Below are positions 34,304 to 42,179 of a stretch of 64,000 nucleotides of DNA, piece by piece. Location: contig NZ_CP040298.1 of NCBI RefSeq assembly GCF_013393945.1, positions 62,001-126,000 of the forward strand, given 5' to 3'. Every line of letters begins with the position of its first letter. The first letter of the stretch is position 1. Below the pieces are notes generated by a model. The model saw only the letters and a program-made list of their open reading frames with translations. It was not told the origin of the DNA and did no database searches. The DNA is from Nostoc sp. TCL26-01 (GTDB lineage: Bacteria > Cyanobacteriota > Cyanobacteriia > Cyanobacteriales > Nostocaceae). Both the position numbers and the translations under genes were made by a program.

Positions 34304-35413
34304 ATGTCTCTGGCGATACCCGAAAAATTCTTAGAGGATGAGATAATCGCCTTCATCAAACGCACTAAATCTGAAAAATCACCTTCCTGCAAACCTACAC
34401 TAAAAGCTAACGCACCCATCGCCGTAGTTCTCTTCGCCGGGGGCGGCGGTATTGAAGCGGGCATGGTACAAGCCGGTATTCGTCCAGTCGTCGCGGTGGA
34501 ACATGACCCGACTAAACCAAAACTCAGTCAGGCGATCGCTCAAACCCACCACCGCAACTTCAGCAAGTACGCCTGTAAAACTATCCAACTTACCGTACAA
34601 CAAGTAGCCCAAGGATTTATCGGGTTTCCACAAAACCCTGACTATCTTCATGCCTCGCCGGTTTGTTCTAACTTCAGCCAAGCCCACACTGCCAAAGCGG
34701 GTATTGCACTGGAATCTCCTGATGACCTAACCGCAGCCCAAGCAGTAGCAGCAGCTCTACGAAAGTTGCGTCCACGGGTATTCACATTAGAAAATGTCTC
34801 ACGTTATCAACATAGTCAAAGTTTCACCATTATCCTCAACACCCTAGAATCTCTTGGTTACAGGGTTAATTACAGCGTGGTGAATATGGCTGACTTTGGA
34901 CTACCCCAAGCGCGGAAACGTTTGATCTTAGTAGCTTGTCAGGATGTAGTGCTGACACTACCACCCACATCTAAACATATCGGTTGGTATAGGGCAATCG
35001 CTCATCTCATCCCCACAATGAACGACTCGCAACTATTACCCAAACAGCAACAAGCCGTAGAACAATTTTTAACAACCAATGAACCAACACCACTATTGAT
35101 TGAACGGGTTGGGGGACGCAAGTTACCCAAGTGCAAGCCTGGGTTGCACCCCGCTAACACCATACTGCGCTCGCATTTCACCGATCACAAAGGCTGCAAC
35201 CGCAACAAATTCGCTGACATCTGGTTGCCTGATGGTACTGTCAAATCTTTGACTATCCAAGCAGCAGCCATTTTACAAGGGTTTCTATCTTGGTATGAGT
35301 TCCCACCACAAACCGGTACGGCTGGCTCAATCATCGGCTACTCTGTTCCACCCAGTTTTGCAACTCAGTTATTCGCACATATACAAAAACAACTGGAGCT
35401 TTCTTATGACTAA
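34304..35413 (+). CDS. C5-cytosine DNA methyltransferase (right copy, diverged)
   Basis: 369 residues from the ATG at 34304, which aligns with the left copy's start. 'VVLFAGGGGIEAGM' (motif I), 'ASPVCSNFS' (motif IV with the same Val-Cys variant), 'FTLENVS' (motif VI), 'QARKRLILVAC' (motif VIII) and a motif X tail are present. It differs throughout from the left copy and has a shorter N-terminal linker. Both copies open, so two methyltransferases with possibly different sequence specificity may be made. Confidence 0.85.
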   Translation: MSLAIPEKFLEDEIIAFIKRTKSEKSPSCKPTLKANAPIAVVLFAGGGGIEAGMVQAGIRPVVAVEHDPTKPKLSQAIAQTHHRNFSKYACKTIQLTVQQVAQGFIGFPQNPDYLHASPVCSNFSQAHTAKAGIALESPDDLTAAQAVAAALRKLRPRVFTLENVSRYQHSQSFTIILNTLESLGYRVNYSVVNMADFGLPQARKRLILVACQDVVLTLPPTSKHIGWYRAIAHLIPTMNDSQLLPKQQQAVEQFLTTNEPTPLLIERVGGRKLPKCKPGLHPANTILRSHFTDHKGCNRNKFADIWLPDGTVKSLTIQAAAILQGFLSWYEFPPQTGTAGSIIGYSVPPSFATQLFAHIQKQLELSYD

Positions 35414-35897
35414 CTCAATCACAACGCTAGAAACCTGCTGGTACATCTCACCACCCTGGGGCAAAGAAATCCCGCCGATGGTCATCAGTCTGCTGGAAAG
35501 GGTTTATCTGCCTACCAAAAGAGTATTCGGCTATTGTTGCGGGGTTGAATGGTCGGATGGTTGGGAATACTCCATCGCTCTTGATCACGATATTGTCTCA
35601 GTGCGAGGAGTCGAAATCATCACCTCTGGGCGACTGCAAGCTGTTTCCGTGGAAAAACCTGTGTTCATGGTGGGTGAGTTAGTCAAGTTTCAGTTTGCTG
35701 GGGATAGCCCAAAGATTCGTACTGTCCTGGGGCTACAGCTGATCAATGGTGCTTGGTTTTACAGCATTGAGTGGAAATCCCCAGATTTAATTCTTCCAGG
35801 GGATGCACCGATTTGTATCCTGCCTCAATCCTCCGGCAACCCTAAGCTCAACAGTCGGCTTGCTTGGGTTACTGATTATGATTTGGTGGGAGTGTAG
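35406..35897 (+). CDS. DUF1392 family protein (right copy)
   Basis: 163 residues from the ATG overlapping the methyltransferase stop (ATGACTAA). Highly similar to 10962-11453 with substitutions such as 'WGKEIPPM' for 'WGQQIPPM'. Anabaena/Nostoc-specific family of unknown function. The coupling with the methyltransferase is kept in both arms, which supports a functional link. Confidence 0.75.
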   Translation: MTNSITTLETCWYISPPWGKEIPPMVISLLERVYLPTKRVFGYCCGVEWSDGWEYSIALDHDIVSVRGVEIITSGRLQAVSVEKPVFMVGELVKFQFAGDSPKIRTVLGLQLINGAWFYSIEWKSPDLILPGDAPICILPQSSGNPKLNSRLAWVTDYDLVGV

Positions 35898-35901
35898 TAG
35901 T

Positions 35902-36528
35902 ATGATTTATACTTCTTACTACGCAAGTGAAGTTAAGGGTGAGGCTGTTTCTATTTCACTCTACCCGCCTCCAAACTGGAAAGGCAAGCATCTTCCTCTG
36001 TTCGCACCCACTCCTGAGTTGCTCAAGTGGTGGAAGTCCTCAGCTAAAGATGCGATCGCCCAGGAAGAATATACACAACGGTTCCGCGAAATTTTGGACT
36101 CTCGGCAGCAGTTGATCCAGCTTTGGGTTAGCAAGCAGAAGGGCAACCCGGAGAATGTAACACTGTGCTGTTTCGAGAAAACCGGGGATTTCTGCCACCG
36201 TCATCAAGTTGGGGAGGAAGTAGTACAAAGGTATTTGCCTGAGTTGTGGGGTGGGGAAATTGGCACTTCCCGAACACAGTTAACTCTTGTCCAAGGTGGG
36301 AAAACCACTTATCCATCTCAGGTCTTGTCACTAATCGAAAAGTGCCACTCGTCTGGTTATCCTGTTGTGTGCGATCGCTTAAAGTGCGGCTACTATCAAG
36401 TGTTTCTGCGCGGCGAGGATTTAGGAGTCTGGTCGGAGTTGGGGGTGCTGGGGGTTCTGTCGGGACTGCGGCATGAGTTCTATGGGGGGCGACTGCTGCG
36501 ATCATTAGCTGCATCTGTGTCAGGCTGA
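35902..36528 (+). CDS. DUF488-like protein (right copy, without insertion)
   Basis: 208 residues starting MIYTSYYASEVKGEAV, 4 bp after the DUF1392 stop. Keeps 'LCCFEKTGDFCHRH'. At 'DAIAQEEY' it has the uninterrupted GCGATCGC site that carries a 24-bp insertion in the left copy, so this is the ancestral state. A less diverged 3' end marks the return to near-identity between the arms at about 36480. Confidence 0.65.
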   Translation: MIYTSYYASEVKGEAVSISLYPPPNWKGKHLPLFAPTPELLKWWKSSAKDAIAQEEYTQRFREILDSRQQLIQLWVSKQKGNPENVTLCCFEKTGDFCHRHQVGEEVVQRYLPELWGGEIGTSRTQLTLVQGGKTTYPSQVLSLIEKCHSSGYPVVCDRLKCGYYQVFLRGEDLGVWSELGVLGVLSGLRHEFYGGRLLRSLAASVSG

Positions 36529-36609
36529 CGGTGAACTATTTGGAGGGGCTAAATACAAAGATAATAAAATGGTAAACAAGTTTCCTTTCATATTTCATGA
36601 GGTAAGTAA

Positions 36610-36840
36610 ATGCTTAAATATGTGTGTAGTTCAAAAGATAGTAATGCTTGGAGTATTTCTTCACAAGATGTAGCACTACAAACATTTCACACAGAAGAAG
36701 AAGCAATTTTGTGGTTTCAACACCAGTATCCAGATAAAAATCTAGTTTTTTCTGGTTATGAATTTGATGGTAATTACTTGAAAAACTATGTATATAATAA
36801 TGATATTGAACTTGGATATATTAATAAATATTCTTTTTGA
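36610..36840 (+). CDS. Hypothetical protein, 76 residues (right copy)
   Basis: Same protein as 9995-10225 apart from residue 2 (Leu). Starts after a GAGGTAAGTAA ribosome-site region shared by both arms, in a block identical in the two arms. Precedes the FolD-like gene by 39 bp. Function unknown. Confidence 0.65.
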   Translation: MLKYVCSSKDSNAWSISSQDVALQTFHTEEEAILWFQHQYPDKNLVFSGYEFDGNYLKNYVYNNDIELGYINKYSF

Positions 36841-36879
36841 AATATTTTTTAGTATGAAAATAAATTAATTTCTTTAATA

Positions 36880-38073
36880 ATGGGATTAATAGACGGGAAC
36901 TTAATTAAAGAACATATCAAAAATGAATGTCAGCAGTATAAATCTCAACTGCAAGGCAAAGAGATAACAATCATCCGATTTGAAGCTTCAGAAAATCTTC
37001 CTCTAGCTAGAAAAGCTCGTTATGAAGCAGCCAGAGTTTCTGCTGAACAAAAAGTAAAGATATTTAACGCTATTGGCGTTAGCTCTAATTATATAATATT
37101 GCCTGAAAATAGTCCTGTTGAAGATTTTAAAAATATAATTTACTCAATCAATGACAACGATAAAATAACTACAGCTATTGTTCAATATCCAATCCCCTTC
37201 CAATTTCAAGAATCCATTAGACTACTCTCTCCTATTAAAGATATTGATTGTGTAAGGCAACAACCAAATATGCTGTTTCTAGCAGCAGCTACATCTGAAG
37301 GAATTGCTAGATTAGTAGAGTCTTATGCTGATTCTCAATCAAAAGTAGCAGTCATAGGAGGAGGTGGTTTCGTCGGTAATGGAGTTATTCAATATCTCGC
37401 ACAACGAGGGATAGAATCTTTTATTTTAGAAATTAATGACGATAAATCCTTAACTGCTCAAGCAGATATTGTAGTAACTGTAACGGGTGAACCTGGGGCA
37501 ATGACACAATACATATTGCCTCAGCACAGACTAGTTGTTGATGCTGGGTTTACTCCTACTGTAAATGCTCCTTTAGGTGATATAGATAAGAGTGCTTATT
37601 CTATTCCTCAAAATATTACTCCTGTTCCTGGTGGAGTTGGCCCAATAGAAATGGCTATTCTTGCCGAAAGATTTATTAAAATGGAATTAAATATCGAGCT
37701 ACCCAAATGGAATTACCAGGAGTTATTAGAACAACAAACACAAATAGCCAGAGTTATTGCACCTGTTATTAAAAATTTATTTGACCGCTTAGTTATTAGT
37801 GATAGAGATACTAATACTCAGAATTTACAACGGATTGACAAAGATAGACTAGGAGTAGAAGTAGGCGAGTATAAACTTATTTTAAATTTGGCAGATTCAT
37901 TATTGACATTGACAAGAAATCAGGATACTTTGCCTCTGATAAAATTAGGTTACGGTGATACTCAGATATATCTAGCTAGGGGCTTAACCCAGCAAGATAA
38001 GGCCAATTGGTTGAAAATTGGGAATTTTCTTGCACAAAGAGAACAACAAATAATTATAGAACCTGAAATATGA
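36880..38073 (+). CDS. FolD-like enzyme with C-terminal extension (right copy)
   Basis: 397 residues, the same protein as 8762-9955, with the FolD landmarks 'SPIKDIDCVRQQP', 'GGGGFVGNG' and 'PVPGGVGPIEMAIL'. The C-terminal extension 'RVIAPVIKNLFDRLVISDRD' to the end is helical and not part of standard FolD. Coupled by 4 bp to the glycosyltransferase gene. Identity between copies at synonymous sites points to recent duplication or gene conversion of this block. Confidence 0.75.
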   Translation: MGLIDGNLIKEHIKNECQQYKSQLQGKEITIIRFEASENLPLARKARYEAARVSAEQKVKIFNAIGVSSNYIILPENSPVEDFKNIIYSINDNDKITTAIVQYPIPFQFQESIRLLSPIKDIDCVRQQPNMLFLAAATSEGIARLVESYADSQSKVAVIGGGGFVGNGVIQYLAQRGIESFILEINDDKSLTAQADIVVTVTGEPGAMTQYILPQHRLVVDAGFTPTVNAPLGDIDKSAYSIPQNITPVPGGVGPIEMAILAERFIKMELNIELPKWNYQELLEQQTQIARVIAPVIKNLFDRLVISDRDTNTQNLQRIDKDRLGVEVGEYKLILNLADSLLTLTRNQDTLPLIKLGYGDTQIYLARGLTQQDKANWLKIGNFLAQREQQIIIEPEI

Positions 38074-38882
38074 CAATCTCAGTTATTACCGCTACATATA
38101 ATAGACCTCAACAACTTTACACAGTTGCATTTAATAGCTTACTCAACCAAACCGACCATAATTTTGAGTGGGTAGTCATTAACGATGGGTGCAACCAACA
38201 AACCAGAGAGATGATTGCTACGCTTCAAGCTCCATTTCCCATAGCTTATGTAGAAATAGAGCATTCATCTACTGGTTTTGGCTTATGCTATGCCCGGAAT
38301 GCTGGATTAAATCTAGCCACTGGTAGTTTGATTACTTATTTAGATGATGACAATAGCTTTGAGAGAGAATTTATTTGTGCTACTAAGCATTTTTTTCAAC
38401 AACATGGTTTTGTTAAATACAGTATGGCTATACAAAAGCGTCGTCGTGATGTTGTTCTTCAACATAAAACTATACGTTCCAGTAAAATTTTTACTTCTCC
38501 TAGCAACTCCTTCTGTACACTTGATAATCTTATTTCTCAGCAAGAAATTTTTGATAGCAATGGATTCACTCATGTTCATAACTCTACTCCTAAATGGAAT
38601 CCTAAGTACCAAATATTTGCTGACTATGAATTTCTTCTTCAATGCACCAAGGAATATGGAAATAGTACATTTAAGCTTCACCCCCAAGTTTTAGTCAACT
38701 ACATACAGTCATCTGGAGGTACTATTGGCCGTTCTCATTATGGTCAGTGGGCGGCAGAATTAAAGCAGATTCTTCAAGATTCTTCTGTTTACTTGCTCCA
38801 ACCAAGTCATATTGCCCAGCTTGGGCAACTTGCTCAGGCTTACCACTGCAAAGCTCTTGAGCGTCCACCAGCGTTTGTTTAA
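38070..38882 (+). CDS. Family 2 glycosyltransferase (right copy)
   Basis: 270 residues, same protein as 7953-8765, with 'SVITATYN' and the metal-binding 'YLDDDN'. It is the last gene of the rightward operon and converges with the HNH/microprotein operon. The acceptor is not predictable from sequence. Confidence 0.85.
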   Translation: MTISVITATYNRPQQLYTVAFNSLLNQTDHNFEWVVINDGCNQQTREMIATLQAPFPIAYVEIEHSSTGFGLCYARNAGLNLATGSLITYLDDDNSFEREFICATKHFFQQHGFVKYSMAIQKRRRDVVLQHKTIRSSKIFTSPSNSFCTLDNLISQQEIFDSNGFTHVHNSTPKWNPKYQIFADYEFLLQCTKEYGNSTFKLHPQVLVNYIQSSGGTIGRSHYGQWAAELKQILQDSSVYLLQPSHIAQLGQLAQAYHCKALERPPAFV

Positions 38883-38966
38883 AAAATAAATTAAATAAAC
38901 TCTTCATTTTGATAGTGTTTGTGCATTCTGGCTCAAGTTGCGATCGCACTCCTAACGCTCCACCCC

Positions 38967-39074
38967 CTACTTCTTCCAAGGTAACTTTGTACCCATTTCG
39001 GTTAAAGCCGAGAACACTAGATACATAATAAGCAGACCAGTACTGATAATAAAAATTACAACGTCGTTATCCAT
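38967..39074 (-). CDS. 35-residue single-span membrane microprotein (right copy)
   Basis: Starts MDNDVVIFIISTGLL, one hydrophobic helix, ends 'GTKLPWKK'. Start overlaps the end of the HNH gene. Compared with 7761-7868, most codon differences are synonymous, which supports that this small gene is real. Confidence 0.75.
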   Translation of the reverse strand: MDNDVVIFIISTGLLIMYLVFSALTEMGTKLPWKK

Positions 39075-39381
39075 AATAAAGTGGCAATTCTAGCTGGCCA
39101 GGTGATGTATTTGAGCGTCCCCTAGCTCTACCGTGAACTGCAATGTGGCAGGGAGTGCAAAGCGGGATTAGGTTCTCAATTCGGTTGTCTTCAGGTGTAG
39201 AATTAGCATGGTGTACTGAGAGCGTCAATACTGTCCATTCAGAACGAGACAGTTCCTTTGGTTTCTGGCCAAGACGTAAACATTTTTGCCCACAGTGCCG
39301 ACATTGCCACTGAGATGCTTCTTTGATAGCCAGCGATATTTCGTCCCAATTGTCCGCGTAGCGTTTTCTGTAGATAGGCAT
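39067..39381 (-). CDS. HNH endonuclease domain protein (right copy)
   Basis: 104 residues. 'CRHCGQKC', 'SVHHANSTPEDNRIENL' and 'LCTPCHIAVH' give the zinc and catalytic residues. Diverged from the left copy at several positions ('RLGQKPKEL' for 'RPDEKPKGL'). Overlaps the microprotein start by 8 bp. Small HNH proteins of this type are common in phages and plasmids as nicking or homing enzymes. Confidence 0.8.
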   Translation of the reverse strand: MPIYRKRYADNWDEISLAIKEASQWQCRHCGQKCLRLGQKPKELSRSEWTVLTLSVHHANSTPEDNRIENLIPLCTPCHIAVHGRARGRSNTSPGQLELPLYYG

Positions 39382-39504
39382 TGTCTACAATGCAAACAAA
39401 GCTGTTGGGGGATTTACTAACTCTACCAATTTTTGGGAGCAGCGATAAAAGCCTAAGAGCGATCGCCCATGATTCAACGGTTTGCATTCATCGTCATTTT
39501 GTAC

Positions 39505-39825
39505 TTAAGACTGATAATTTGGCTCATCTTTGCCAATCCCTAATTCCTGTAATTTAGTTTTGACATCTTCCCAGTTATCACCACAGTAGTAATATTTTTT
39601 ATCTCGAAGATTGACAAGGTAATAACCAGCGTTACCGCCATTGATGCGGAACAATTCAATTACTATTTTATTTTTAGTTATGCCAAACAACCTTTCTCTG
39701 TCACTTTCAGGAATGGGTTCACCAGTGCGGTTATAAAAAACACCTCCATTTTTAAAATACCAAGTCGTACCTTCTCTACGAATAATTTGGAAATGCAGAG
39801 GATGAATAATGCTTGTGGTTAACAT
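39505..39825 (-). CDS. Hypothetical protein, 106 residues (intact copy)
   Basis: Starts MLTTSIIHPLHFQIIRREG; contains 'WYFKNGGVFYNRTG' and 'YYLVNLRDKKYYYCGDNW', suggesting a beta-rich fold. The left copy has an in-frame TGA. It follows the acidic protein gene and may be co-transcribed with it. No family recognised. Confidence 0.6.
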   Translation of the reverse strand: MLTTSIIHPLHFQIIRREGTTWYFKNGGVFYNRTGEPIPESDRERLFGITKNKIVIELFRINGGNAGYYLVNLRDKKYYYCGDNWEDVKTKLQELGIGKDEPNYQS

Positions 39826-39899
39826 AAGCTATACTCCAATCAGAAGAGATGGTGAGGAAAGCCCCCAGGTGTAAGCTAGGGGCATAAGTTAATTAGATG

Positions 39900-40085
39900 C
39901 TATTCTTCATCTTCAGAGTCTGACTCTTCATCATTCTCTTCCAATGCTTCTAAGACATCTTCAGTATAGGCAACGTCTCTGTTTCCTTCAGAGTCTGATT
40001 TAATCCAGACATCTGCTGCCAAGTATTCAAACTCGACTTCAGGATTATATTCTCCTTGTCCGTTGCCATCTTTAGATTGAGTCAT
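39900..40085 (-). CDS. Small acidic hypothetical protein, right arm only
   Basis: 61 residues from the ATG at 40085, chosen because TCAGGAGGTGAAATA is an excellent ribosome site directly upstream. Starts MTQSKDGNGQGEYNPEVEF and ends in an Asp/Glu/Ser tail ('NDEESDSEDEE'), typical of DNA-mimic or intrinsically disordered proteins. Absent from the left arm, where the neighbouring genes overlap, so it is an insertion or the left arm has lost it. Function unknown. Confidence 0.6.
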   Translation of the reverse strand: MTQSKDGNGQGEYNPEVEFEYLAADVWIKSDSEGNRDVAYTEDVLEALEENDEESDSEDEE

Positions 40086-40181
40086 TATTTCACCTCCTGA
40101 TGAAGATTTAGTTTTTTTATTTATCCTCATAATTAAGATTTTATCATGATATATATAGGTAATTAATTAACAATAATTAAA

Positions 40182-40523
40182 TCATGAATCGCATAACAGC
40201 ACATCAATAAAAGCTTCTGGGTTGATTATATTGAAAGAGTTACGGCTATTAATGTCTATGTTATGAACTACCTTCGTTAATTTGCAATCATGTCCTTTAT
40301 ACCTAATAAATTCTCCCACGCAAGGAACTCTTGATATCTCAATTTCCTGCAAAGCTATAGCGTCTTTATCATTAATATGCCTAAAAGTTTTGACTCTTTC
40401 TGGTGGAATATTTACAGAAACAAATACAATAGCCACTTGTTTTATGCTGACAGTAATTTTTATTTTATTGGCTATGTTTACCAGATGCGATGGCAATGTC
40501 TGTTCGCAAAGCGACCATTGCAC
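40182..40523 (-). CDS. Hypothetical protein (right copy)
   Basis: Homologous to 6725-7018 over about 95 residues ('KQVAIVFVSVNIPPERVKTF', 'EFIRYKGHDCKLTKVVHN'). The position of the left GTG start is GTA here, so translation may begin upstream at 40523 within the short hairpin repeat, adding about 17 residues. Function unknown. Confidence 0.5.
   Translation of the reverse strand: MQWSLCEQTLPSHLVNIANKIKITVSIKQVAIVFVSVNIPPERVKTFRHINDKDAIALQEIEISRVPCVGEFIRYKGHDCKLTKVVHNIDINSRNSFNIINPEAFIDVLLCDS
40487..40521. repeat. Short dispersed repeat at the outer edge of the right arm
   Basis: GCGATGG (40487-40493) pairs with CCATTGC (40515-40521). It matches the element at 6685-6719 and marks the outer limit of homology between the arms. 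Confidence 0.55.
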
Positions 40524-40540
40524 TTGTCAAAGATTCATGT

Positions 40541-40837
40541 TCATGATTTTTGATTTTGTGACTTAAACCTACCTGCAATAAACTCTCGCTTAAATAAATG
40601 TTTTGTCTTGCGTTTGGTAACTCGCTCTCGCCACATACGAAAACTGGATTCTTTCATTTGCTGCCGCATTAAGAGAATTACCTGTTTCTCTTGTAGCCCA
40701 AACTGAGTTTCAATAACATCAAAAGGTGTTCTATCTTCCCATGCCATTTCAATGATGCGATCAATAGTTTGGAGATCAAGGTTTGGTAACTTCATGACGG
40801 GAGCCTGTAATTTAACTTGAATTTCCTTGCTTGCCAT
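40541..40837 (-). CDS. DUF2805 / TIGR03643 family protein
   Basis: 98 residues. 'IDRIIEMAWEDRTPFDVIETQFGL' (split as two helices), 'VILLMRQQMKESSFRMWRERV' and 'KRKTKH' are the hallmark stretches of this conserved family of about 80-residue proteins of unknown function. The C-terminus is longer and basic. The sequence resembles a small HTH domain, so nucleic-acid binding is plausible. It lies just outside the right arm and next to the broken HNH gene. Confidence 0.8.
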   Translation of the reverse strand: MASKEIQVKLQAPVMKLPNLDLQTIDRIIEMAWEDRTPFDVIETQFGLQEKQVILLMRQQMKESSFRMWRERVTKRKTKHLFKREFIAGRFKSQNQKS

Positions 40838-40893
40838 TGTTTAGCTTAAGCCTCAAAAATATATTTTCCTCTCATCAATTTATAAACATTTTT

Positions 40894-40965
40894 TCAAAAC
40901 AATGACAATTGACCTGGAGAAACATTGCCTCGCCTGAAACGATGATAATAAAGATGACAAGCACT
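40894..40965 (-). pseudogene. 3' fragment of an HNH endonuclease gene interrupted by a mobile element
   Basis: On the minus strand, from the GCACT core, the frame reads Ser-Ala-Cys-His-Leu-Tyr-Tyr-His then 'RFRRGNVSPGQLSLF' and stops. This is the end of an HNH protein (compare 'CTPCHISLHSRARG' and 'SPGQLELPLY' at 7453-7761). The matching 5' part is at 48265-48488. Joining both across one GCACT restores a protein of about 97 residues. Confidence 0.85.
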
Positions 40966-40987
40966 TTATATAGACAACAACAACCAA

Positions 40988-41068
40988 TTCTACAACGTGG
41001 AAAGAACAACAACAACAGCCCTAATTTTTACGTTAGGGTAGAAACAAATTAATTTCCACAACGTAGAA
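40988..41068. promoter_or_regulatory. Left-end recombinase-site motifs
   Basis: TTCTACAACGTGGAA (40988-41002) and TTCCACAACGTAGAA (41054-41068) are close variants, with a CCCTAA/TTAGGG palindrome between them (about 41019-41038). The second abuts the start of the first recombinase, so binding could also control its expression. Related motifs are at the other end (48197-48260). Confidence 0.55.
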
Positions 41069-41069
41069 A

Positions 41070-42179
41070 ATGACCAAGGTAGAATGGGCGATATCCCCTC
41101 ACACAGAGTTACGATTTAGCTGTGTCTTCGACCCTAAAACCTGCTTACCCATAGAGCCAATCCAAAGATTTTTGAACTACTGTAGAAAGCGACAATTAGC
41201 ACCGAATACAGTAAGTACATACACTTATCGACTGGTAGACTTTTGGCGCTGGCTAGAATCCAAATCTCTCAACTGGTATGACGTTGGGTTAAATGAATTA
41301 GCAGACTTTGTGAATTGGTACTTGCTAGGTGGTGAAGTTGAAGAATCTGGTGAAAATGTTAGAGAAATTGTTGCCAAAAGGAGTCCTCGCACTGTCAATC
41401 AAGCAGTCACCGCCATCCAAGAATTTTATACCTATCACACAATTGAAGGCAGGATTGAAGAAAAACATTTCACTCTACTAGCGCATGGTTGGGGAAAACG
41501 AGTCGGCTTTCTTAGAGGAATCGCTAAAAGCAATCCTGATAGACGCAAACGCATCAAAATAAAAGAACCGAAACTCTTCAGTGGTTGTCTACTAGATGAA
41601 GAAGTCGCAACCTTAGCCAACGCCTGTACAACTTATCGAGACAGGTTAATTATCATGCTGCTGCGCTCAACAGGAGTGCGGCGGGGAGAACTGTTAGGAT
41701 TACATTTGGAAGATGTCAAGGACTTAGATTTCAGCGGACGCATTCGGATTGTACGCAGAGAAGACAATCCTAATCGCGCAATGGCTAAAGGAAGAGAACG
41801 AGAAATCCCCATTATTTACCATCGTTCAGCTATTCAAGAGACCTTTCATGCCTACTTACTAGAAGAATATCCGCCTCAAGCCGAAACTTTGGGAGGCGGG
41901 ATGTTATTCGTCAATTTATCAAGTAAATGGGTAGGGCAAGCGATGTCCTTAGTTCGCCTAAATAAATTATTTGACCAACTCCACAAACGAACAGGAATTA
42001 AAGCACATCCCCACTTATTTCGCCATACCTTCGCTACTAGAATGCTGCAAGATAATTACCTTGACCAATATGTACAACAGCTTTTAGGACATCGTTCAAT
42101 TGCCACAACGAAAGACATTTACAGTCATGTTCTCGATGAAATGACCCTAGACCAATACTTAAGAGAAGAAGAAAATTAA
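41070..42179 (+). CDS. Tyrosine recombinase 1 (TnpA-like)
   Basis: 369 residues. Core-binding N-terminal domain (about 25-140) and catalytic domain: Arg 204/205 in 'STGVRRGELLG', His315-x2-Arg318 in 'HLFRHTFATRM', His341 in 'LLGHRS', Tyr351 in 'IYSHV'. All residues for strand cleavage are present. Its stop overlaps the start of the next gene (TTAATGG), so translation is coupled. Would cut and join element ends with the GCACT target. Confidence 0.88.
   Translation: MTKVEWAISPHTELRFSCVFDPKTCLPIEPIQRFLNYCRKRQLAPNTVSTYTYRLVDFWRWLESKSLNWYDVGLNELADFVNWYLLGGEVEESGENVREIVAKRSPRTVNQAVTAIQEFYTYHTIEGRIEEKHFTLLAHGWGKRVGFLRGIAKSNPDRRKRIKIKEPKLFSGCLLDEEVATLANACTTYRDRLIIMLLRSTGVRRGELLGLHLEDVKDLDFSGRIRIVRREDNPNRAMAKGREREIPIIYHRSAIQETFHAYLLEEYPPQAETLGGGMLFVNLSSKWVGQAMSLVRLNKLFDQLHKRTGIKAHPHLFRHTFATRMLQDNYLDQYVQQLLGHRSIATTKDIYSHVLDEMTLDQYLREEEN

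Larger units (their letters stand above)
29498..40527. repeat. Right arm of the giant imperfect inverted repeat
   Basis: Homologous in reverse to 6687-19199. Blocks about 29498-34238 and 36480-38966 look practically identical to the left arm; 34243-36480 and 38967-40527 are diverged. It lacks the 1.8-kb block at 12640-14450 but carries a small acidic gene (39900-40085) absent on the left. Inner end at the Tn3-family terminus, outer end at a short hairpin repeat. Confidence 0.9.

Noticed and set aside
6687..40527. Inverted repeat as a simple assembly duplication
   Set aside because: The arms differ by many substitutions, a 1.8-kb block, a 24-bp insertion and different genes at both ends, so a pure artefact is unlikely, although long-read confirmation is needed for the junctions.
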